Of a stretch of 24,819 bases of DNA, positions 8,384-15,450 are shown in pieces. Origin of the DNA: Gemmatimonadota bacterium. Lineage in GTDB: Bacteria; GCA-2686955. The stretch is from contig NYZA01000207.1 in the NCBI GenBank assembly GCA_002686955.1, positions 1-24,819 on the forward strand. The letters are read 5' to 3'. A program made the translations under genes and the position numbers. The notes under the pieces were generated by a model. That model was not told where the DNA came from. It did no database searches and saw only the letters and a list, made by a program, of their open reading frames with translations. Each line of letters opens with the position of its first letter. Position 1 is the first letter of the stretch.

Positions 8384-9674
8384 AATCCGCGGATGAATCC
8401 CGCCTCCACACCTCGGTTCCACCCACCGACATCACGCAGAAGAAACACTGCGCCGTGCCGATGTGCAGCTCGTCCTGGAATGGCTCCAGAACGCGGATTC
8501 CGTAGTTGTTGCGATCGAGGAAGCCGGGCGGCGAGAGACGTCCCAATATGCCGACGTCGCGGGTCCAGTGGGCGCCGTCTTCGGTGGAATAGAGCGACGC
8601 GCCGTGATGGAAGGGATCGATGAGCCCCATCGTGAAGGTGCCGAGGAAGAGTTGTTCGTTGTGGATCTCCATATCCCACGCGTAATTCGCCCTGAAGTCG
8701 CCGAAGCCGGAGCGCCCCACCCGTTCCCAGGTGGCGCCCTGATCTTCGGTGCGCCAGAGGGTGAATCCGCTCAGGAAGTTCGCGGTTCCGACATAGAGGG
8801 CATCGCGAAACTCGATCATGCTCATGACGCCGGCGTTGAAGGGATCGCCGAAGCCGGCCGGTGTCGCCGATTCGGGACCGACGAGCTGGTTCCACCGCAG
8901 GCCATCGTATCTGTAGATCTGGCAACCATTCGGATTCCAGGTGCCTGCGTAAAGGCTGCCCTTGTGGCCGGTGAGCTCGCTGACGCTGAAGTTGGCGACA
9001 CTTCCGAATCCCGGGAGGGCGTGGGGCACCCAAAGGAAGCCCGAGGTGGAGTAGATCTGGCCCCCGATCGGGCTCGAGATGCCGATGTAGAGGCGTTCCC
9101 CCCAAACGGTCATGGCGCGAACCGAGAGGTTCAGCGGGTTGCGCAGACCGTCGGCTCCGAATTGGCTCCAGTTCGTCCCGTCGGTCGAGCGCCAGATTTC
9201 GCAGCCGGTGTCGGAGTTCATCGTTCCCGCGTAGAGTCGGCCCCGGTAGACGGCCATATTGCGGATGCCTACATTGCCGGTGTCGCCGAAGCCGCGATCG
9301 GCGACCTGGTCCCAGGCCTCGCCGTCGTAGCGCCACAGTTCCGCGCCCTCGCTGACGAAGCGGGCGAAGTCGGGGATTTCCGGTATGTCGGGGATCTTAG
9401 GCAGCGCCACCGCCGTCCGTGGGCCGACCGGCGGGTCGAAGGGCCACCGCTCGAAGGGCAGACCGAGCGTCGTATTCAGCGTGCCCACGAAGAGATGGTC
9501 GCCGAAGCTCTCCATGCTCCATGCATAGCGGTTGTTGTGTTTTCCGAAACCGTCCTCGTTGATCTGCTCGAGGTGTTTGATCGGTCCTCTCTCTTCTTGG
9601 GCGTATACGGGAGTGGTGGGAGCGAGGAGGAGGACGAGGGGGAGATTGCCGCCGAAATGGGTCGCATGGGCCAT
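8382..9674 (-). CDS. secreted seven-repeat beta-propeller protein
   Basis: This is a 430-residue exported protein with a signal peptide (NLPLVLLLAPTTPVYAQ). It carries seven evenly spaced copies of a strand motif LxxGT: HLFVGTLN, RLYAGTMN, RLYIGISS, SLYAGTWN, ALYVGTAN, QLFLGTFT and ELHIGTAQ. Most are followed by G-x-x-[IL]-[WY]-R and then W, for example GCEIWRSTDGTNW and GFTLWRTEDQGATW, the latter resembling an Asp-box. Seven repeats predict a seven-bladed propeller. No catalytic residues or C-terminal sorting domain are visible, so the likely role is binding or scaffolding. GGAGG lies seven bases before the ATG. It is first in a minus-strand operon with the beta-helix and PHP genes, and divergent from the 9834 gene across 159 bases. 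Confidence 0.78.
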   Translation of the reverse strand: MAHATHFGGNLPLVLLLAPTTPVYAQEERGPIKHLEQINEDGFGKHNNRYAWSMESFGDHLFVGTLNTTLGLPFERWPFDPPVGPRTAVALPKIPDIPEIPDFARFVSEGAELWRYDGEAWDQVADRGFGDTGNVGIRNMAVYRGRLYAGTMNSDTGCEIWRSTDGTNWSQFGADGLRNPLNLSVRAMTVWGERLYIGISSPIGGQIYSTSGFLWVPHALPGFGSVANFSVSELTGHKGSLYAGTWNPNGCQIYRYDGLRWNQLVGPESATPAGFGDPFNAGVMSMIEFRDALYVGTANFLSGFTLWRTEDQGATWERVGRSGFGDFRANYAWDMEIHNEQLFLGTFTMGLIDPFHHGASLYSTEDGAHWTRDVGILGRLSPPGFLDRNNYGIRVLEPFQDELHIGTAQCFFCVMSVGGTEVWRRDSSAD

Positions 9675-9681
9675 TGCTCGG

Positions 9682-9686
9682 CCTCC
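9682..9686 (-). promoter_or_regulatory. Shine-Dalgarno GGAGG
   Basis: This site is seven bases upstream of the ATG at 9674 and supports that start for the propeller gene. Confidence 0.55.
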
Positions 9687-9705
9687 GTTTGATGTCGAGA
9701 ATTCG

Positions 9706-9711
9706 AGTGTA
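9706..9711 (-). promoter_or_regulatory. possible -10 (TACACT) for the minus-strand operon
   Basis: TACACT lies about 35 bases upstream of the propeller ATG in the divergent intergenic space. No convincing -35 is seen, so this is a weak call. Confidence 0.2.
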
Positions 9712-9750
9712 ACGCAGCCGCGGACTCGTGAGCCTCTCGGAAGGGTGCGT

Positions 9751-9756
9751 TATACT
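9751..9756 (+). promoter_or_regulatory. probable -10 (TATACT) of beta-helix unit copy 1
   Basis: TATACT, followed by GATTT, is 92 bases before the ATG at 9843. The paralogous unit has TATGATTTT at 91 bases before its matching ATG, so position and sequence are kept between the two copies. No clear -35 can be named. Confidence 0.4.
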
Positions 9757-9833
9757 GATTTGGCCGAAGCCAATTCGCGAGGAGACCGAGGCATCGGGAA
9801 CCAGACCGGCTGCCGCACGACCCCGGAGGGGGG

Positions 9834-12692
9834 ATGAGAGCCATGCGCCGTCTTTCGCTTCTCACGGCCCTTTGGATAGCAGGCTCGCAAGGGCCGACGG
9901 CCAACGCGGCTGTGCTCGAGGTCCCCGACGACTACGCCACGATCCAGGCGGGCATCGATGCCGCGGGATTCAGCGACACCGTACTGGTGGCGCCGGGCAC
10001 TTACTTCGAGACCGCGTTGATCGAGAGGAAGAGCCTGGTTTTGATGTCCGAAGCGGGGCCGAAGGCCACCGTGATCGACGGAAATGGCGCCGAGCGCGTG
10101 GTTCAGCTTCTCGGCCACCGGCACACCTCGCCGACGATCGAAGGGTTCACGATCCGCGGGGGCGATGGGAGCAGAAAAGCCGGCTCGGGGATCGATATCG
10201 ACTCGGCGGCCTCGATCCGCCGCTGCGTCGTTACCGAGTGCAGGGCCGCTTCGTCCTTGAGCGCCCCGATCTGGATCCACTCCGGCCCGGTCACGATCAC
10301 CGACACCCGAATCACGGACAATCCGGTGGACTACGCGGCGGTCAGCGCAACCTGCTCGCACAACGTCGTCTTGGAACGGTGCACGATCTCCGACAACGCC
10401 GGCCCCGCGGTTCTCTATCCGCCCTATTGCGGCCCCGGACCAACGATCCGTTCCTGCACGATCGTAAACAACCGATCCGGGCTCGTACTCTCCGGCACCG
10501 GATCCGCTCACATCGAGCACAACATCATCGCGTTCAACGAAGAAGCGGGCATCACGGGCGACGATGCCTGGCCGAGGCTGACGCGCAATTTGGTCTTCGG
10601 CAACGGCATCAACTACGGCGGTCCGATCCCGGCGGGCCCACTCGATCTTCATATCGATCCACTCTTGCTCGACGCCGAAGAGGGCTATGCCCCCTCACAA
10701 CGCTCTCCCGCCGTCGACGCGGGCGATCCTCACCTCTCCGTCGGAGGGATCCAAGGCCCTCGGGCCGATCTCGGGGCCATGGATGCGCCTTACCTACAGC
10801 ATACGGCTCTGGCTTTCAGATTCGAGCCGCCACGGGCACGGCTCAAGGTCGGGACCGAGCTCGATGTCGAGTTGCTGGTCACGAATCCGGGCTCGCGAAG
10901 CGTCGACTTCACACTCCTGCTGCGGGCCGACGGAGGCCTCGCCTCCCCCAGCGAAGAGCAGCTCTCCCTTGCCCCGCGCGAGAGCTGGAGGGTTCCGATC
11001 ACGGTCGCGGCCCCGAATTGGCAACAGACCGGAGACTACGTTCTGAGCGCCCGCGCCCTGCTCCCCGATACACTTCATCTGGCCGGCGGCGCGGTTCTCG
11101 ATCTCGAAGTCTGGCGGGGAAACGACACTTGGCGCGTACCTGAGGACTTCCCGACGATCCAATCAGCCATAGATGCCGCCGATGACGGCGACACCGTGCT
11201 GGTTTCTCCCGGCACGTGGGAGGAAGCGCTCAGGATCAGACGCAAGTGGATCATGCTTCTCTCGACCGACGGACCGGATTCCACCGTGATCCTGCCCCCG
11301 GAGTGGAAGCAAGGGATCTACTGCGAGGACGCCGGCGGAATCGTCGAGATTGGCGGGTTCACCGTGCGCGGAGCGGTGTACAACGGCACCGGCGCCGGAA
11401 TATCGCTGGTCCGAACCGACGCCCACATCATCGAGTGTATCGTCGAGGATTGCCAGACCTGGGGCTATCGACACGAAGGCGGCGGAATGGCGCTGGGAAC
11501 CGGCCGAGCTCATGTCGAGGGGTGTATCGTGCGCAACAACATCTCGACGCACTACGGAGGCGGTATCTTCAGCGACTGGGGAGGTGTCGCGATCATCACG
11601 GGGAGCCTCATCGTGGACAACCTGACCTACGTGGTCGGTGGGGGCATCTACGCCGCCCATCGGGTCGAAGGCAACACGGTCTCCCGCAATTCCGTGAGGG
11701 GCGTGTCCATGAGCGACATAAGCGATCCGGACGCCAGCCCCGATCTCGACAAAAGCACGTCGTATTTCGGGGGCGGAATCGCGGTCAGCGACAGCGTGAT
11801 CGGAAACGATGTGCGCGACAATCTATGCTACTGCAGCGTCAGGCCTGGAGGAGAGGGGGGCGGCATCGCCTTTGGGGACGTGATCGAAGGCAATCTGGTG
11901 GTCGGCAACGAGGGTGATGGAATCGGAGCGGGGAGCTGGTACTCTCCCACCCACATCGAACGAAATATCGTAGCTTTCAGCGATGGCAGCGGCATCGAGG
12001 TCCAGAACTCGCGACTGGTGGAGGTGGTCGGCAATATCCTCTACCGCAATCGTGGATCGGGGTTCTTTCAGGTCTCCAGTATCGAAATCGATGCCACGAA
12101 CAACGCGATGATCGAGAACGGCATCTACGGGATTGAGAGCTACACCTACGACGGCATCGAACGGATTCAGCACAACTCCCTCCACGGCAATGTGGTGCAG
12201 GACGCCCACGGATTCGTGCCCGACTCGACTCAGATCTGGGGTGATCCTCTTTTCTTCGATCCCGGCGCTTTCGATTTCCGCCTCCTTCCCGATTCACCCC
12301 TGATCGACACCGGCGATCCCGATCGCATCGATCCGGACGGTACACGAAGCGATATCGGTCCGGCGCCCTACGATCAGTCTCTCGATGCTCAGCTCTATCT
12401 GAGCCCCGACCGCGAGCAGGTGAAGCCGGGCGAGCGCCTCTTCTTGCGGGTGATGCTGGCAAACCTTGTCGGCAGCCCCCGCGCTTTCGAGATCGAAGAC
12501 GCAATCCGTGCGCCTTCCGGGGACGTGTCGCGTCCCCATCGTATTCACGTCGTCTTGGGTCCGGCGGCAAGCGCAGTCCGCACCGTAGAGTGGCGGGTGC
12601 CGCTCGATTCGGAGATCGGGGTCCACGAAGTCGGGGCTCGGGCGGCCCCGGGGGTTTGGGATCGCTTCGAGATCGAAGTGGTGCCACGATGA
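9834..12692 (+). CDS. secreted two-module beta-helix protein (copy 1, gene A)
   Basis: This is a 952-residue exported protein. A signal peptide (LSLLTALWIAGSQGPTANA) is followed by beta-helix 1, opening VPDDYATIQAGIDAAGFSDT and ending at SPAVDAGDP near residue 290. An Ig-like linker spans about 320-430. Beta-helix 2 opens VPEDFPTIQSAIDAADDGDT near 431 and ends at SPLIDTGDPDRIDPDGTRSD near 820. A second Ig-like domain covers 850-952. Coils show CTISDN, CTIVNN and GGGIYAA ladders. It is a full-length paralogue of the 941-residue protein in copy 2 and has no membrane anchor or sorting domain. The ATG at 9834 has GGAGG four bases upstream; an ATG three codons later, at 9843, aligns with the paralogue's start and may be the real one. 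Its stop overlaps the relic's ATG (ATGA). Parallel beta-helix proteins of this style are usually adhesins or polysaccharide-binding proteins; function is not assignable here. Confidence 0.83.
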   Translation: MRAMRRLSLLTALWIAGSQGPTANAAVLEVPDDYATIQAGIDAAGFSDTVLVAPGTYFETALIERKSLVLMSEAGPKATVIDGNGAERVVQLLGHRHTSPTIEGFTIRGGDGSRKAGSGIDIDSAASIRRCVVTECRAASSLSAPIWIHSGPVTITDTRITDNPVDYAAVSATCSHNVVLERCTISDNAGPAVLYPPYCGPGPTIRSCTIVNNRSGLVLSGTGSAHIEHNIIAFNEEAGITGDDAWPRLTRNLVFGNGINYGGPIPAGPLDLHIDPLLLDAEEGYAPSQRSPAVDAGDPHLSVGGIQGPRADLGAMDAPYLQHTALAFRFEPPRARLKVGTELDVELLVTNPGSRSVDFTLLLRADGGLASPSEEQLSLAPRESWRVPITVAAPNWQQTGDYVLSARALLPDTLHLAGGAVLDLEVWRGNDTWRVPEDFPTIQSAIDAADDGDTVLVSPGTWEEALRIRRKWIMLLSTDGPDSTVILPPEWKQGIYCEDAGGIVEIGGFTVRGAVYNGTGAGISLVRTDAHIIECIVEDCQTWGYRHEGGGMALGTGRAHVEGCIVRNNISTHYGGGIFSDWGGVAIITGSLIVDNLTYVVGGGIYAAHRVEGNTVSRNSVRGVSMSDISDPDASPDLDKSTSYFGGGIAVSDSVIGNDVRDNLCYCSVRPGGEGGGIAFGDVIEGNLVVGNEGDGIGAGSWYSPTHIERNIVAFSDGSGIEVQNSRLVEVVGNILYRNRGSGFFQVSSIEIDATNNAMIENGIYGIESYTYDGIERIQHNSLHGNVVQDAHGFVPDSTQIWGDPLFFDPGAFDFRLLPDSPLIDTGDPDRIDPDGTRSDIGPAPYDQSLDAQLYLSPDREQVKPGERLFLRVMLANLVGSPRAFEIEDAIRAPSGDVSRPHRIHVVLGPAASAVRTVEWRVPLDSEIGVHEVGARAAPGVWDRFEIEVVPR

Positions 12693-12955
12693 GGCCGGTG
12701 GGTCGCTTGCTGCTGGTATGTGGGATCGCGTGCGGAGCGGCCAAAGGTCCCGGAGGTGCCATGGCCGCGTAGATCGTGGTGCGTTCCTCGGAGGGCGCGG
12801 GAGCAACCGCGATCACCGTCGACGTGCCCGCGGGCGGCTCGGTCGCCGTTGAGGATTCGATGATCCTTCCTCCCAGTGCACCGCTCGGGCGGTACTTGTG
12901 TCGCGGCGAAGTGGAAGGGCTCGCCCGGGACGAACGAGAGGTGTGGGTGGAATAG
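12689..12955 (+). pseudogene. relic of a large beta-helix gene (copy 1, gene B), internally deleted
   Basis: The ATG overlaps the preceding stop exactly as in copy 2. It reads a signal-peptide-like start (MRPVGRLLLVCGIACG) and meets an in-frame TAG at 12770. The same frame then continues IVVRSSEGAGATAITV and DVPAGGSVAVEDSMILPP, and ends with VEGLARDEREVWVE and a stop. The intact 1,532-residue protein has IVV at residues 31-33 and ends RSIEDPG, DVPAGGSIAVEDSMIVPP, VEGLARDEREVWVK. So the start and the last ~60 codons survive, joined in frame, and roughly residues 34-1470 are lost. The junction is near 12781. The DNA of the tail is still closely similar to copy 2. The stop and the loss of every helix coil make this a pseudogene; re-initiation at GTG 12776 could give only a short Ig fragment. 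Confidence 0.82.
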
Positions 12956-12976
12956 GCTACGAATCAGGGCACGGGC

Positions 12977-15100
12977 TCAGTCCATCCGATCCCGCACCGG
13001 CCGCAACTCACCATCTCGCCACTGCCCGACCTCGACGGGCGGCCTCGGCAGATCGGCGTTGACGACTCGAAGAGTGTCGTCGACTCCCCAGATGATGAGC
13101 GCTTCGTTCAAAGGGCGGAGCTCGACTTTGGGCCAGCACTTGGGGAGCTCGATCAGCGCACCTCGATTACGAAAGCGTTCGTTCGAGGGCTCGATTAGCT
13201 CGACAAGGCAATGCTCCCCGAACACATCGATGTGCGCGAGTGAATATGAACCTTCCTCCACGCCTGATGCCGCGCCGAAATACTTCACACCATGCCGCAG
13301 AGGCCATTCGGTGTGTACATAGGTCAATGTCCCGTCGCTCTCGATCTCGAAGCGCATCGCAGAATAGTTGATTGAGACAAAAAAGCCGTCGTGGACCAGG
13401 TCGGCGTTGTGAGAGTAATCGTAGCGCCGTTCCCTTCCGAAGGACACTCCTCCGTCATGATCCGGCTTCCAGGACACGAAGAAGCTCTCATAGCCGTAAG
13501 GTCCGATCGCTCCAGAGACAATGGCAATCGCTCCACTGGCGACGAGGTCGCTGGGACTGTACTCGCCGGACAGCACGCCCGCAGCGATGAGACGGGGAGC
13601 GGCAGGAGCAGTGATGTCGGTTGTGTTCACCGCCAGATCGCCGAATCCGAACACCTCGGTCTTTCCGGCCGAGTGCAGATAGGTGCCGGAGCGGCGGCCG
13701 ATCCGCGACCCATTCCCCCGCCGCTCCAGCCCCGGCCGGGCGTCGGAGCTTCCGACGGCGAGACCGTAGATGTTGTGGTCTAGTTCGATGGTGGAGCGAT
13801 GGCGTGGCGTCCAGGGGTGCTCCAAGTCGAAAACATAGACTCGATTGGCGGAACTCGCCGCCAGCCGGCTTCCTCCGGCTGCAAGTCGATCCCAATAGGG
13901 TACTCCCGGCACACCGATCTCCCCGACAACCCAGGGATCACGTGGATTCGACAGGTCGACCGCAACCAGAAGCGAGTCGACTTGCGCGGAATGAGCGTAG
14001 AGAGTGCTCGACGCTTCGTCGACCACGGCTCCGTGGGAGGCGCTCGCGGGCAGGTGGCGAATCCAGCGGCCGGATCTCTCCATCGCAAGTCGCCGCACTC
14101 GGATCGGCTGCTCGTTCTCGACCAATGTGATCCGTTCTCCGGCCGCCGAGATGCTGAGCACGATGTCGTTCCGCTCGCGATCCTCCTTCCATCCCCCCAA
14201 CTCCCTGCCATCGCTGAGCCACCAAAGCGCTACACCCGATGAATCGACGACTTCGTTGTGGGCGTGCCAGTGAATCGCCGCAAGTGAATCGGTCGCGGTG
14301 ATACCGGCCACACGCCCGAACATGTGGCTGAGTGAGCTAGTCCATCGCTTGACTGGATGGCGCGGATCGGTCACGTCCCACGCCTTGATGCCATTCCAGC
14401 CGGTCGCCAGCAGTTTATCCCCGGTGCGCACCAGCGGTGGTGAAACGCGGGGCCAGGGAAGACGCACCGCGGAGCCTATCCAGAGCGAGTCGGTCTGAAT
14501 TACCGTCTCTGGGTCGGATGCGTCCAGTACTTCGATCCACCATTCTACGTCCTGGTAGGGCTCCCACTTCGCGCACGCCGCATAGACCACTCCGTCCCCT
14601 CCGGCGGCCACGCCCGGCCCGGAATCCGCCCCCGTATCCCAGCTCCCCAGCAGATCGAGCTCCCCCGGAGCCGAAATATCGAGAATCTCCAGGCGCCCGT
14701 CATCGATCATCAGGTAGGCACGGTCGGCGGCCATCGCGACCCCCGCGACTTCAGATTCGCCCAGATCCGGCAGGTAGGTTCCGAAAAGCCCCGGCTCTCC
14801 GGGATCGCTGAGGTCGATCGCCAGCACCGAATCGGATCCGGTGGCCACGATGGCCAAATCGCCCTCGGCCGCCATCGCGAATACGCCCCCGGGTGCATCG
14901 ATCCGCCCGAGCTCGACCGGCGCGCTCCAATCGTCGCCCCCCAGCAGAACGAGCTCGCTATCGGTGCTGACGAGGTCGAGCTCGCCAATCGAGAGCAAGC
15001 GGGAGTAGCCGGCGTGCGTCACCGCATGGGCGCTCGATGCCGCGACAAGGAGAGAGCGAAGGATGGGTGATCGGTGTTGTGGGTTACCTATCTCGATCAT
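12977..15100 (-). CDS. secreted LVIVD-repeat beta-propeller protein
   Basis: This is a 707-residue exported protein with a signal peptide ending about AASSAHA. It has repeated blades of the LVIVD type, consensus [LV]xxxD[ILV][ST]xPxxP: VLAIDLSDPGEPGLFGTY, LEILDISAPGELDLLGSW, IEVLDASDPETVI, IKAWDVTDPRHPVKRW, LVAVDLSNPRDPWVVGEI, VYVFDLEHPWTPRH and TTDITAPAAPRLIAAG. About seven such units can be seen, plus other less regular strands. LVIVD proteins are secreted or surface propellers of unknown function; no catalytic residues are visible. AGGAGG lies seven bases before the ATG, so the start is secure. The gene lies in the opposite direction between the two copies of the duplicated beta-helix unit and ends 21 bases after the relic. 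Confidence 0.8.
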   Translation of the reverse strand: MIEIGNPQHRSPILRSLLVAASSAHAVTHAGYSRLLSIGELDLVSTDSELVLLGGDDWSAPVELGRIDAPGGVFAMAAEGDLAIVATGSDSVLAIDLSDPGEPGLFGTYLPDLGESEVAGVAMAADRAYLMIDDGRLEILDISAPGELDLLGSWDTGADSGPGVAAGGDGVVYAACAKWEPYQDVEWWIEVLDASDPETVIQTDSLWIGSAVRLPWPRVSPPLVRTGDKLLATGWNGIKAWDVTDPRHPVKRWTSSLSHMFGRVAGITATDSLAAIHWHAHNEVVDSSGVALWWLSDGRELGGWKEDRERNDIVLSISAAGERITLVENEQPIRVRRLAMERSGRWIRHLPASASHGAVVDEASSTLYAHSAQVDSLLVAVDLSNPRDPWVVGEIGVPGVPYWDRLAAGGSRLAASSANRVYVFDLEHPWTPRHRSTIELDHNIYGLAVGSSDARPGLERRGNGSRIGRRSGTYLHSAGKTEVFGFGDLAVNTTDITAPAAPRLIAAGVLSGEYSPSDLVASGAIAIVSGAIGPYGYESFFVSWKPDHDGGVSFGRERRYDYSHNADLVHDGFFVSINYSAMRFEIESDGTLTYVHTEWPLRHGVKYFGAASGVEEGSYSLAHIDVFGEHCLVELIEPSNERFRNRGALIELPKCWPKVELRPLNEALIIWGVDDTLRVVNADLPRPPVEVGQWRDGELRPVRDRMD

Positions 15101-15107
15101 GGCGCTT

Positions 15108-15113
15108 CCTCCT
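15108..15113 (-). promoter_or_regulatory. Shine-Dalgarno AGGAGG
   Basis: A perfect site seven bases before the ATG at 15100 sets the start of the LVIVD gene. Confidence 0.6.
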
Positions 15114-15127
15114 GGTTGTTGAGATCG

Positions 15128-15133
15128 AGTATA
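15128..15133 (-). promoter_or_regulatory. possible -10 (TATACT) of the LVIVD gene
   Basis: TATACT on the minus strand, inside the local run GATATACTCGAT, lies about 28 bases before the ATG. The -35 region is not convincing. Confidence 0.33.
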
Positions 15134-15359
15134 TCAGGGTGTGCCACAAGGGTGTTCGCGCCAATTCTCGTGCGCAGGGGTGGGGCGCGCCTGGCTCGGG
15201 TCTTTTCGCGGGCAAAGAGGGCGTCGCGTTCGGGGACACGGAGCCGTTGGGCGGGCCTGGCTGCGAATGGCGGCACTCGGCGAGTCAATGCTCGGTCATC
15301 CCGCCTCTTCCTCTGCTCTGCGCCGGCAATTCGCCCGCCTGATCAACCACTACTGCTGT

Positions 15360-15365
15360 TATGAT
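15360..15365 (+). promoter_or_regulatory. probable -10 (TATGAT) of beta-helix unit copy 2
   Basis: TATGAT, followed by TTT, lies 91 bases before the ATG at 15451 and aligns with TATACT of copy 1. Conservation of spacing and of nearby GGAGxCCGxGG and CCGCAC blocks supports a kept promoter and leader. Confidence 0.4.
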
Positions 15366-15450
15366 TTTGCGTAGTAGTAGTTCAGTGCTCAGGAGTCCGC
15401 GGTGCCGGCTTCGACGGGGTACCGCACTGTCCCGATGGGGGAACCGAGCG

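Larger units (their letters stand above)
9743..12955 (+). repeat. duplicated beta-helix transcription unit, copy 1 (decayed)
   Basis: This is a leader, then a two-module beta-helix gene, then a collapsed second gene. It matches copy 2 (15352-22871) in order, in the ATGA junction between the two genes, in leader length and motifs, and in protein sequence along its whole length. Copy 1 is shorter because about 4.3 kb of the second gene is gone. The copies have diverged clearly, so the duplication is not recent. Confidence 0.75.
15101..15450. other. divergent intergenic region, 350 bp
   Basis: It holds the LVIVD gene's ribosome-binding site and -10 candidate on the left, and the -10 and roughly 90-base leader of beta-helix unit copy 2 on the right. 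The middle (about 15160-15340) is GC-rich. Short open frames there lack ribosome-binding sites and resemble nothing, so I see no gene. Confidence 0.55.

Noticed and set aside
8463-9692. Plus-strand open frame of 409 codons
   Set aside because: It is antisense to the seven-repeat propeller, which has a signal peptide and regular repeats. The antisense product has no structure and no start signal.
9728-11143. Plus-strand open frame of 471 codons
   Set aside because: It overlaps the 952-aa beta-helix gene in another frame and is extremely Arg/Pro-rich; a shadow.
11977-12816. Minus-strand open frame of 279 codons across the end of gene A and the relic
   Set aside because: Low-complexity Arg/Pro-rich shadow of the real plus-strand genes, with no ribosome-binding site.
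12776-12955. A functional short gene starting at GTG 12776
   Set aside because: It has no ribosome-binding site and no signal peptide, and its sequence is fully explained as the tail of the deleted large gene.
15361-15450. Longer N-terminus (30 extra residues) for the 941-aa beta-helix protein
   Set aside because: The upstream ATG lies inside the probable -10 and would bury the signal peptide; the 15451 ATG has a ribosome-binding site and aligns with the paralogue.
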